A stretch of DNA of 8,441 nucleotides from Chloroflexota bacterium. GTDB lineage: Bacteria; Chloroflexota; Limnocylindria; Limnocylindrales; CSP1-4. The notes under the pieces were generated by a model. It saw only the letters and a program-made list of their open reading frames with translations, was not told the DNA's origin and did not search any database. Where the stretch lies: contig JAJYDP010000183.1 of the NCBI GenBank assembly GCA_021777365.1, forward strand, positions 1 through 8,441, given 5' to 3'. A program made the translations under genes and the position numbers. Below, piece after piece: positions 1 through 6,915 of this stretch (position 1 is its first letter; every line of letters starts with the position of its first letter).

Positions 1-1945
1 CCGCTTCGCCAGCGTCATCGGGGCCTCGGCCGGTGACTTCGAGGGCGACAACGAGGGCGACAGCTCGACGCCGGCGGGCTTCAACTACGTGCTCGTCGAC
101 CCGCAGAACCCGGCCAACGGCGGCGGGTTCCTCGACGGGCACGAGTACACCGACCTGGCCAACGCCAACGTCCTGTTCGCCTGGGCCAACAACCTCGCCG
201 AGACGGCCATCCCGGACTGGCGGATCATCTCGACCGCTCGCGAGCAGGGCATGACGCTCGTCGTGATCGATCCGCGCTTCACGCCCACGGCCGCTGCCGC
301 AGACCTGTGGGTGCCGATCCGGCCGGGCACGGACGCCGCCCTGGTCGACGGCATGATCAACTACGTCCTCGCCAACAACCTGTACGACGAGGCGTACGTC
401 CGCGCCTACACCGTCGCGCCGTTCCTCGTCGACCCGACCACGAAGCTCTTCATCCGCGAGAAGGACCTGGTCAAGGGCGGCAAGGACGTCCCCATGGTCT
501 GGGACGAGGCCGACAGGAGCCTCAAGACGGCGGACGACAAGGGGCTCCGGAAGGCCGCGCTCCTGGGCAGCCATCCGGTGAACGGCGTGCAGGCCCGCAC
601 CGCCCTGCAGGTGCTTGCCGACACCCTCGCGAAGTACACGCCCGACAAGGTGGCTGAGATCACCGACGTCCCGGCCGACACGGTGGTCAGGCTCGCGAAG
701 CTGTACGCGAACGCGAAGCCGGCGGCCATCAAGTGCGGCTGGGGCCTCTCGCACTGGTACCACGGCGACCTGACCTACCAGGCGATGCTCACCCTCTCCG
801 CGCTGTGCGGCTACATCGGCGAGCACGGCGGCGGGGTGACGACCTTCAGTGGCGCGATCGTGACCATGGCGTTCGACGTGCCCGGATGGTTCTTCCCGGA
901 CAAGAAGCAGTACACCTACCTGCCGCCCATGGCCGCCAGCGACGCGATGCTCAACGGCAAGCCCTACCCGGTGCGCGCGGCGTGGTTCATGATCGACAAC
1001 TTCGCGCAGCAGATGTCCGACCGCAACAAGGTGGCCCAGGCGCTGAAGTCGCTGGACTTCCTGGTGGTCTCGGACTACGTCATGTCCGCCACCGCGGACC
1101 TCGCGGACATCGTCCTGCCGGCCTGCACGTTCCTCGAGAAGACCGACCTGATGGGCACCGCCAACTACTACCTGCAGTACATGCCCAGGGTCATCGAACC
1201 CCTGTGGGAATCGAAGTCCGACCTCGACGCGATCACCATGGTGGCGCAGAAGATGGGCGTCGGGCAGTACTTCGACCAGACCGCGGACGACTACATCGCC
1301 CAGATCCTGCATATCGGCGACCCCAAGGCCGACCCGACGGTCAACGGGCTCACGTGGGACCAGCTCAAGTCGGGCGCCCCCCGCATCAACACGGCGACGC
1401 TCCCGTATGTGCCGTTCTCCGACAAGACCTTCCCCACCAGGACCGGGAGGATCGAGTTCTACGTGGAGCTGCTGGTGCCCTACGGCCAGGAGGTGTGCGA
1501 CTACCAGGAGCCGATCGAGGCGTCGCCCACGAATCCGTTGTTCCAGAAGTACCCGCTCACGTTCCTCTCCACCCACACGCGCTTCCGCACGCACTCGCAG
1601 TACTGCGACCTGCCCTGGCTCAACGAGATCACCAGGAGCGGTGAGGGCTTCCTGGAGATCAACCCACTGGATGCGGCACCGCGCGGCGTCGGGGACGGCG
1701 ACGTGGTGCGGATCTTCAACGACCGTGGCTCGCTCAAGGTCCACGCCCGGCTCACCGAGTCGATCAAGCCCGGCGTCGTGAACTGCTACCAGGGGGGCTG
1801 GGACACCAACCAGGTGAAGCACTACATCGAGGGCCACCCGAACAACCTGACCCACCAGATCGCCAAGCCGGCGCAGTCCATCATCCCGAACTTCCAGTCC
1901 AACGCGGCCTACTACGACTGCCTGGTGGAAGTCGCGAAGGCGTGA
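1..1945 (+). CDS. Molybdopterin oxidoreductase catalytic subunit, DmsA-like (5' partial)
   Basis: This is the catalytic subunit of a DMSO-reductase-superfamily enzyme, which would bind bis-MGD molybdenum cofactor. The reading frame is open from base 2 to the TGA at 1943-1945, giving 647 visible residues, so the start lies upstream. Visible landmarks are LVVIDPRFTPTAA followed by WVPIRPGTDAALVDGM, ITDVPADTVVRLAKLYA, CGYIGEHGGGV, and DLADIVLPACTFLEKTD, all typical of the molybdopterin oxidoreductase domain. From about visible residue 515 comes the C-terminal dinucleotide-binding domain (THTRFRTHSQY, EINPLDAAPRGVGDGD, VRIFNDRGS). These blocks recall E. coli DmsA, for example MGVGQYF near the middle and INPLDA..RG..DGD.VRIFNDRG. 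From DmsA size (about 800 residues), about 150-200 residues are missing: any Tat leader, the N-terminal [4Fe-4S] domain and the Mo ligand. The family is secure. The substrate (DMSO, polysulfide, tetrathionate or other) is not determinable here. Confidence 0.93.
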   Translation, partial: RFASVIGASAGDFEGDNEGDSSTPAGFNYVLVDPQNPANGGGFLDGHEYTDLANANVLFAWANNLAETAIPDWRIISTAREQGMTLVVIDPRFTPTAAAADLWVPIRPGTDAALVDGMINYVLANNLYDEAYVRAYTVAPFLVDPTTKLFIREKDLVKGGKDVPMVWDEADRSLKTADDKGLRKAALLGSHPVNGVQARTALQVLADTLAKYTPDKVAEITDVPADTVVRLAKLYANAKPAAIKCGWGLSHWYHGDLTYQAMLTLSALCGYIGEHGGGVTTFSGAIVTMAFDVPGWFFPDKKQYTYLPPMAASDAMLNGKPYPVRAAWFMIDNFAQQMSDRNKVAQALKSLDFLVVSDYVMSATADLADIVLPACTFLEKTDLMGTANYYLQYMPRVIEPLWESKSDLDAITMVAQKMGVGQYFDQTADDYIAQILHIGDPKADPTVNGLTWDQLKSGAPRINTATLPYVPFSDKTFPTRTGRIEFYVELLVPYGQEVCDYQEPIEASPTNPLFQKYPLTFLSTHTRFRTHSQYCDLPWLNEITRSGEGFLEINPLDAAPRGVGDGDVVRIFNDRGSLKVHARLTESIKPGVVNCYQGGWDTNQVKHYIEGHPNNLTHQIAKPAQSIIPNFQSNAAYYDCLVEVAKA

Positions 1946-1974
1946 TCGGCAGCTGACGATGCGATACGCGAAGC

Positions 1975-1980
1975 GGGAGA
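1975..1980 (+). promoter_or_regulatory. Ribosome binding site of the iron-sulfur subunit
   Basis: GGGAGA lies 6 bases before the ATG at 1987, within the 41-bp gap after the catalytic subunit. It supports that ATG as the true start. The rest of the gap shows no promoter or terminator that I can support. Confidence 0.6.
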
Positions 1981-1986
1981 ATCACG

Positions 1987-2670
1987 ATGACTGACGCGAC
2001 TGCCGGGGCGAAGCCGAAGAAGCGACTCGGCCTCGTCATCGACACGAACCGGTGCACCGGCTGCTGGACCTGCGCCGTCGCCTGCAAGGTCGAGAACAAC
2101 GTGGGCGAGGGGCTCTTCTGGAACCGCATCCTGACCATCGGCGGAGCGTCCATCGACACGCCGTCGGGGACGTTCCCGGACCTGCGGATGGCCTACCAGC
2201 CGACCAACTGCTTCCATTGCGACAACCCGCCCTGCGTCAAGGCGTGCCCGGTGGGCGCCACCTTCAAGCGCGACGACGGGATCGTGATCATCGACTACGA
2301 CCGGTGCATAGGGTGCCGGTACTGCATGATCGCCTGCCCCTACAACAACCGCGTGTTCAACTGGCGGACCCCCGTGCAGCACCCCTCGCCGGACGTGGCG
2401 CCGGTCGGGAACGTGCCGGCCCGACCGCGGGGCGTGGTGGAGAAGTGCACGCTGTGCGTGCATCGGGTGGACCAGGGTCTCGATCCGCGGTGCGTCGTGG
2501 CGTGTCCCGCCGGGGCGCGCTACTTCGGTGATCTCAACGACCCGACCAGCACCGTGGCGACGCTGGTGCGGACGAAGGCGACCTACCGCGTCTTCGAGGA
2601 CAAGGGCACGAGCCCCAGCGTGTACTACGTCACGCGCTCCAACGCGTCGATCGAGGAAGGAGCCGAGTGA
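1987..2670 (+). CDS. Four-cluster [4Fe-4S] electron-transfer subunit (DmsB/PsrB-like)
   Basis: This 227-residue protein is the beta subunit that would wire the membrane anchor to the molybdenum subunit. All its cysteines fall into four cluster motifs of the DmsB/PsrB/HybA type: C23-x2-C26-x2-C29-x3-C33; C75-x2-C78-x4-C83-x3-C87; C107-x2-C110-x2-C113-x3-C117; and C154-x2-C157-x11-C169-x3-C173. That makes 16 cysteines for four [4Fe-4S] clusters. No cysteine is replaced, unlike relatives that carry a [3Fe-4S] site. There is no signal peptide, as is usual for subunits exported by piggy-back on a Tat-bearing catalytic partner. The start follows a good ribosome site, and the stop TGA overlaps the ATG of the next gene by one base. 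The C-terminal 45 residues after the last cluster are variable in this family. Family assignment is firm, but the specific partner and substrate follow only from context. Confidence 0.95.
   Translation: MTDATAGAKPKKRLGLVIDTNRCTGCWTCAVACKVENNVGEGLFWNRILTIGGASIDTPSGTFPDLRMAYQPTNCFHCDNPPCVKACPVGATFKRDDGIVIIDYDRCIGCRYCMIACPYNNRVFNWRTPVQHPSPDVAPVGNVPARPRGVVEKCTLCVHRVDQGLDPRCVVACPAGARYFGDLNDPTSTVATLVRTKATYRVFEDKGTSPSVYYVTRSNASIEEGAE
2654..2662 (+). promoter_or_regulatory. Ribosome binding site deciding the NrfD start
   Basis: AGGAAGGAG lies inside the end of the iron-sulfur subunit gene, 7 bases before the ATG at 2670. An in-frame GTG at 2667 sits directly before this ATG. The spacing and the TGATG stop-start overlap favour the ATG. 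Confidence 0.6.
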
Positions 2671-3929
2671 TGTCCACCCTCGCGGCCGAGCCGAGGCGCA
2701 TGCCTGCGGCGACCCATCGCTCGCCCGCCGCACGCGCGTGGATCGGGGCGCTCGTCCTTGTCTGGGCGGCCGGAGTGGCGGCCTGGATCTACCAGCTGAA
2801 CCAGGGCCTCCAGGTCACGGGCATGCGCGACAACGTGATGTGGGGCCTCTACATCGTGTTCTTCATGTTCTTCGTCGGCCTCTCCGCCGGCGGGCTCATC
2901 GTGGCATCGGCGGGGCGGCTGTTCGGCGTGGATCGCTTCAAGCCGATCGTGCGGCTGGCGGTCCTGGAGGCGACGGTCGCCGTGCTGATCGCGGCGACCT
3001 TCATCCTGCCGGATCTCGGCCATCCCGAACGGCTCCTCAACCTGCTGCTCTACGCAAACCTCACGTCGCCGATGATCTGGGACATCACGGTCATCCTCAT
3101 CTACCTCGTCCTGTCGCTGACCTACGTGTGGCTGTACACCCGGCGCGACCTGGCGGCCCGGGGCAGCTGGCTCGCGCTCGGCACGCACGACACGTCCGAC
3201 GCGGCACGCGCACGCGACGAGCGCTGGACGAAGGCGCTGGCCTGGGTCGCGCTCCCGGCGGCCGTCCTCGTCCACTCGGTCACGGCCTGGATCTTCGGCC
3301 TGCAGATCTCGCGAGGATTCTGGTACACGGCCATCATGGCGCCGCTGTTCATCAGTTCCGCGCTCGTATCGGGGCTTTCGCTCGTGGTGCTCCTCGCCCT
3401 GGCGCTGCGCCGGATCGGGCGGGTGTCCTTCGACGACGGCCTGGCGAGCTACCTGGGCGGGCTGCTCGGCGTGTTCCTGGCCGTGCAGGGGTTCTTCGTG
3501 TTCTGCGAGATCCTCGCCGGGTACTACCCGGGGAACGAGAGCGACGCCGTGCGGAGGATGATCGAGGGCCCCTACGCGCCGCTGTTCGCGCTCGAGGTCG
3601 CATGCCTGGTTGTGCCGTTCGTCCTCGTTGCGATCGGCGGCCTGCGCAGGCGTCCGGGGGTGGTCGCACTCGCGGCGCTCGTGGCCGTGGTCGGGATCTT
3701 CGTTCACCGGCTCAACATCGTCCTCGTCGGGCTGAGCAACGCGCCGCTGCCGTACCCCCCGGGAACGGCGATCGGCACGCCGCTGGGCAACGGGTCGTCC
3801 TTCGCGGCGACGAGCAGCTACGTCCCGACGGGGATCGAGCTGACCATCGTGGCCGGCGTGCTGGCCCTCGGCACCCTCCTCTTCACGCTCGGCGCCTGGC
3901 TGCTGCCGCTCCGGGACGAGCATCACTGA
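2670..3929 (+). CDS. NrfD-family integral membrane anchor subunit (quinone-interacting)
   Basis: This 419-residue polytopic protein would anchor the complex and exchange electrons with menaquinone or ubiquinone. About ten hydrophobic segments are visible, near residues 22-43, 56-82, 93-113, 133-156, 188-210, 219-247, 262-284, 303-323, 331-352 and 388-412. NrfD-type signatures include MWGLYIVFFMFFVGLSAGG (57-75), PDLGHPERLLNLLLY (114-128), SPMIWD (133-138), HRLNIVLVGL (346-355), and a last-helix entry YVPTGIELTIVAG (384-396). The length and about ten helices resemble the DsrP/HmeC/ActC branch more than eight-helix DmsC or PsrC. No heme-binding CxxCH motif is present, so it would depend on the iron-sulfur subunit for electron transfer. 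It overlaps both neighbours by one base (TGATG at each end), which implies coupled translation and equal stoichiometry with the iron-sulfur subunit. Direction of electron flow (quinol oxidation or quinone reduction) cannot be read from the sequence. Confidence 0.93.
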   Translation: MSTLAAEPRRMPAATHRSPAARAWIGALVLVWAAGVAAWIYQLNQGLQVTGMRDNVMWGLYIVFFMFFVGLSAGGLIVASAGRLFGVDRFKPIVRLAVLEATVAVLIAATFILPDLGHPERLLNLLLYANLTSPMIWDITVILIYLVLSLTYVWLYTRRDLAARGSWLALGTHDTSDAARARDERWTKALAWVALPAAVLVHSVTAWIFGLQISRGFWYTAIMAPLFISSALVSGLSLVVLLALALRRIGRVSFDDGLASYLGGLLGVFLAVQGFFVFCEILAGYYPGNESDAVRRMIEGPYAPLFALEVACLVVPFVLVAIGGLRRRPGVVALAALVAVVGIFVHRLNIVLVGLSNAPLPYPPGTAIGTPLGNGSSFAATSSYVPTGIELTIVAGVLALGTLLFTLGAWLLPLRDEHH

Positions 3930-4723
3930 TGGACCCGGGCGAGGCCGGGGCACCGGCGGGCGAGGCCGGGGGGCCAGGGGACGAGGCGCTGGCTGCGGCC
4001 GCGGCCGCCCTGGCGGACGTGGCGGCAGCCCGCGGCCGGGTGTACGCCGCGCTTGCCGCCGGCTTCTGGCAGCCCGAGGAAGCGCTCGTGGACGACCTTG
4101 CCACCGGCACGTTCGCCCACGAGATCGCACGGTCGGTGGCATGGCTGGGGCCGGACGCGTCGTGGTACGGTCCCGGCCTCCAGGATGTCGCCCACGCGGC
4201 CTCGGCCGTCCAGGCCGGCCTCCCGGACCGGGCCTTGCTGGCGCTGCGGGTCGAGCACGCTCGCCTGTTCGAGGGGCCCGGCCGGCCCGTGGCCGTCCCG
4301 TTCGAGTCGGCGTGGACCGATCGTGCCGAGACGGGCGGGACGGCGCTCAACGGGCCCTCGGCCGCGCGCGTCGCGCTGCGGTACCGCCAGGCCGGCCTGG
4401 AGCGAGCCGCGTCGCATCGCGAGCTGCCCGACCACGTGGCGGTCGAGCTCGAGTTCCTCTACGAGCTGTGCCGCCGAGAGGCCGGCGCGTGGCGCGCGAC
4501 CGACGACGGCACGGCTCGCGACCTGCGCGCCATCGCCGACCGGTTCCTCCGCGATCATCCGGCCCGGTGGTGGCCGGCGTTCGCCGAGCGCGTGATCCTG
4601 GAGAGCCGCCACGACCTGTACCGCGGGCTCGGCCGGATCCTCGTCGCCCACCTCGGCATCGAGCTGGGCGAGGCCATGGAGCCGTCGATGTTCCCCTGGG
4701 CGGCCGGCAGGCCGCCTGGCTGA
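3929..4723 (+). CDS. TorD-family molybdoenzyme maturation chaperone
   Basis: This cytoplasmic protein of 264 residues would bind the immature catalytic subunit, often at its Tat leader, and hold it until cofactor is inserted. Family landmarks are EHARLFEGPGRP (109-120), PFES (124-127), a Y..AG turn near 152-156, the hallmark ELPDHVAVELEFLYEL (165-180), and the F..DH...W...F pattern at 206-218. The all-helical character fits TorD/DmsD. The ATG overlaps the NrfD stop by one base. The ribosome site is weak (GGGA at 3913-3916, 12 bases away), so coupling with NrfD is likely. The first 30 residues are an Ala/Gly/Pro/Glu-rich extension with a repeated GEAG unit. A GTG at 4019 could be an alternative start just before the conserved domain. 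The stop TGA is followed immediately, in the same frame, by the GTG of the next gene. Confidence 0.9.
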   Translation: MDPGEAGAPAGEAGGPGDEALAAAAAALADVAAARGRVYAALAAGFWQPEEALVDDLATGTFAHEIARSVAWLGPDASWYGPGLQDVAHAASAVQAGLPDRALLALRVEHARLFEGPGRPVAVPFESAWTDRAETGGTALNGPSAARVALRYRQAGLERAASHRELPDHVAVELEFLYELCRREAGAWRATDDGTARDLRAIADRFLRDHPARWWPAFAERVILESRHDLYRGLGRILVAHLGIELGEAMEPSMFPWAAGRPPG

Positions 4724-5887
4724 GTGAACGGCCTGCGTCTCCTCGACGCGACCCTCCGGGCCTTCGACTCGAGGCTCCCGGACATCGCGCCGCCGCGCTG
4801 CACGGCGACCCGCTACCGGGCCGGCGAGTGCCGGCGCTGCCTGGAGGCCTGCCCCGCCGACGCGATCCGCCCGTCGCCGTGGCTGACCGTCGACCCGGAC
4901 CGCTGCACCGGGTGCGACGCGTGCGCCGCCGCCTGCCCCACGGGCGCCCTTGACGCACGGGAGCGGCGCGCCGCCTGGCGCGCCGCGCTGACGGATCGCG
5001 CGTCAGCCGGGGTGGTCACCGTGACCTGCGCGCGGGCCGGCGGAGCGCCCGCGGGAGCGCCCGCGGCGGCGAGCGATCCCGTGCTCCCGTGCCTCGGGGC
5101 GCTGGCCGCGTCCGACGTGGTGGCGGCGCGTGCGGCGGGCGCGACGGAGCTGCGGCTGCGGTCCGGGGACTGCGCCACGTGCCCGTCAGCCGGGGCGATG
5201 GAGCGCCTGGACCGACGCCTGGAGGCCGCGATCGCCGCCCTGGAGGCGCTGGGGGCGCCGCTCCGCGTGTCGGGACAGCCGGCAGACGAGCCGGCACACG
5301 ATCAGGCAGACGATCAGGCGCGCCGCCCCGCGGGAGACACTGTCTCGCGCCGGGACTTCTTCACGTTCGCCCGGAGTCGCACCCGCCGCGCGGTGCTGAA
5401 CATGCTGCCCGAGCGACGCACGGACGTGGCCGTCCTCCACGGTCACTCGGCGCCACCACCGACCCACGCTCGGCTGCTGGCCGACCTCGAGATACTCCGG
5501 CCCGCCGGCACGGTCCCCGTCGAGTTGCCCGCCAACGTGCTGCCACTGGCGCGGATCTCGGTCGACCCGGCCTGCGACGGCTGCGGGCTGTGCGTCGCCT
5601 ACTGCCCGCATGCGGCGCTCCGCGTCGAGGAGGCCCGGCCCCGCCTCGACGGGCGCCTGTGCACCGGGTGCGGGCTCTGCGTCGAGGTATGCCCGCCCGG
5701 GGCACTCGCCCTTCGGGCCGCTCTGGTGCCCCTCGATGCGCCGGACATCCAGGCCGACGGCGCGCCGGTCGCGCGCGCCGGCCGGACCACCCGGGCCGTC
5801 GAGGCGGCGCCGCCGGCCCGCGAACGCGACCCTGACGCCCGCATGCGCGAGGAAGCCGCGCGGCACCTGCACGGCGGCGCCCGATGA
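4724..5887 (+). CDS. Multi-cluster 4Fe-4S ferredoxin-like protein with central Cys domain
   Basis: This 387-residue protein has two ferredoxin modules. The N-terminal module has C26-x9-C36-x2-C39-x3-C43P and C61-x2-C64-x2-C67-x3-C71P. The C-terminal module has C284-x2-C287-x2-C290-x3-C294P and C313-x2-C316-x2-C319-x3-C323P. Four [4Fe-4S] clusters are therefore predicted. Between them, residues 98-160 carry C102, LPCLG (C123) and SGDCATC (C150, C153), reminiscent of the PCxG and GxC pattern in MvhD/FlpD-type hydrogenase delta subunits, though only by eye. A hydrophilic linker (about 184-207) leads to the second module. No membrane segment or signal peptide is visible. The frame has a TGA directly upstream, and no other ATG or GTG start would keep the first two clusters, so GTG 4724 is the best start. 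The position between torD-like and moaA genes suggests a role in maturation or electron supply, which is inference. Confidence 0.88.
   Translation: MNGLRLLDATLRAFDSRLPDIAPPRCTATRYRAGECRRCLEACPADAIRPSPWLTVDPDRCTGCDACAAACPTGALDARERRAAWRAALTDRASAGVVTVTCARAGGAPAGAPAAASDPVLPCLGALAASDVVAARAAGATELRLRSGDCATCPSAGAMERLDRRLEAAIAALEALGAPLRVSGQPADEPAHDQADDQARRPAGDTVSRRDFFTFARSRTRRAVLNMLPERRTDVAVLHGHSAPPPTHARLLADLEILRPAGTVPVELPANVLPLARISVDPACDGCGLCVAYCPHAALRVEEARPRLDGRLCTGCGLCVEVCPPGALALRAALVPLDAPDIQADGAPVARAGRTTRAVEAAPPARERDPDARMREEAARHLHGGAR
5298..5319 (+). repeat. Short tandem repeat in the ferredoxin linker
   Basis: ACGATCAGGC occurs at 5298-5307 and again at 5310-5319, a 12-base period. It encodes the repeated charged stretch HDQADDQA (residues 192-199). 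It lies in the linker between the central domain and the second ferredoxin module, as expected for a flexible, slippage-prone segment. Confidence 0.6.
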
Positions 5888-6915
5888 TCCGCGACGAGAG
5901 GACGCCCGGACCCGTGCTCGATGCGCTCCAGCGGCCGCTCGCGGACCTGCGCGTCTCCGTGACGGACCGGTGCAACTTCCGATGCACCTACTGCATGCCG
6001 GGGGACGTCTTCGGGCCCGGCCACGCCTTCCTCCCGCGGGCCAGCGTCCTGACGTTCGAGGAGATCGAGCGGGTCGTCCGGTGCGTCGCGGCCCTCGGCG
6101 TCCGGAAGGTCCGGCTGACGGGCGGCGAGCCGCTGGTGAGACGCGACCTGCCCACGCTCGTCCGGCGTCTGGCCGCGGTCCCGGGAATCGTGGACCTGAC
6201 CATGACCACCAACGGTGCGCTGCTCTCGGCCCTCGCCTGGCCGCTCGCGGCGGCCGGGCTGCGACGCGTCACCGTGAGCCTGGACTCCCTCGACGACGCG
6301 GTCTTCGGGGCGATGAACGGCGTGCGCTTCCCGGTCGCACGGGTGCTCGACGGGATCCAGGCCGCCCGGGCCGCCGGCCTCACTCCGGTCAAGCTCAACG
6401 CGGTGGTGAAGCGCGGGACGAACGAGGCGAGCGTGCTGCCGCTGGCCCGCTTCGCCCGCGACCAGGGCCTCGTCCTGCGCTTCATCGAGTACATGGACGT
6501 CGGACGCACGAACGGATGGCGCATCGAGCAGGCGGTTCCCGTGGCCGAGATCGCGGCCACGCTCGACGCCGTACTCCCGCTCGAGCCGTTGCCGCCGGCG
6601 TACCCGGGCGAGGTGGCCACCCGCTGGAGATACCGCGACGGCTCGGGCGAGGTCGGCTTCGTGGCCTCGGTGAGCCAGCCGTTCTGCCGTGGCTGCACGC
6701 GGGCTCGTCTCTCTGTCGACGGCCACCTGTACACGTGCCTGTTCGCGACGGGCGGCCACGACCTGCGGGCACTGCTGCGGAGCGGCGCCGACGACACCGC
6801 CCTCGAGTCGCGGATCGCGTCGGCGTGGCGGGCACGGGCGGATCGCTACTCGGAGCTGCGCCAGAGCGTGCCATCCGCCGGGCCACGGCCGGAGATGTTC
6901 GCCATCGGCGGATGA
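5884..6915 (+). CDS. moaA: GTP 3',8-cyclase MoaA (molybdenum cofactor biosynthesis)
   Basis: MoaA is a radical-SAM enzyme that converts GTP to 3',8-cyclo-7,8-dihydro-GTP, the first step of molybdopterin synthesis, with MoaC next. The protein has 343 residues (E. coli MoaA has 329). The radical-SAM cluster motif C30-x3-C34-x2-C37 lies in SVTDRCNFRCTYC, GGEP is at 80-83, and the substrate-side second cluster is C268-x2-C271-x13-C285 in the context CRGCTRARLSVDG. The chain ends in IGG, the C-terminal Gly-Gly known to be needed for MoaA activity. The ATG overlaps the ferredoxin stop (ATGA at 5884-5887). A GTG at 5914 (residue 11) preceded by GAGAGGA at 5896-5902 would give the classical N-terminus (LxDxxxRPLxDLRxSVTD), so the first ten residues are uncertain. 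No moaC or other cofactor gene is visible here. Confidence 0.97.
   Translation: MIRDERTPGPVLDALQRPLADLRVSVTDRCNFRCTYCMPGDVFGPGHAFLPRASVLTFEEIERVVRCVAALGVRKVRLTGGEPLVRRDLPTLVRRLAAVPGIVDLTMTTNGALLSALAWPLAAAGLRRVTVSLDSLDDAVFGAMNGVRFPVARVLDGIQAARAAGLTPVKLNAVVKRGTNEASVLPLARFARDQGLVLRFIEYMDVGRTNGWRIEQAVPVAEIAATLDAVLPLEPLPPAYPGEVATRWRYRDGSGEVGFVASVSQPFCRGCTRARLSVDGHLYTCLFATGGHDLRALLRSGADDTALESRIASAWRARADRYSELRQSVPSAGPRPEMFAIGG

Noticed and set aside
2528..3928. Upstream extension of the TorD frame through the NrfD gene
   Set aside because: The frame is open by chance. The extension is Arg/Ala/Gly-rich, while the other frame encodes an obvious membrane protein. TorD homology starts after 3929.
2625..4142. 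Long minus-strand open frame of about 505 codons opposite NrfD and TorD
   Set aside because: Its translation is Arg/Pro/Asp/His-rich with no recognisable domain. The plus strand carries clear NrfD and TorD proteins, so this is a high-GC shadow frame.
5345..5362. Twin-arginine-like SRRDFF motif (residues 208-213) in the ferredoxin protein
   Set aside because: It is internal, follows two cluster motifs, and is not followed by a hydrophobic segment, so it is not a Tat signal.
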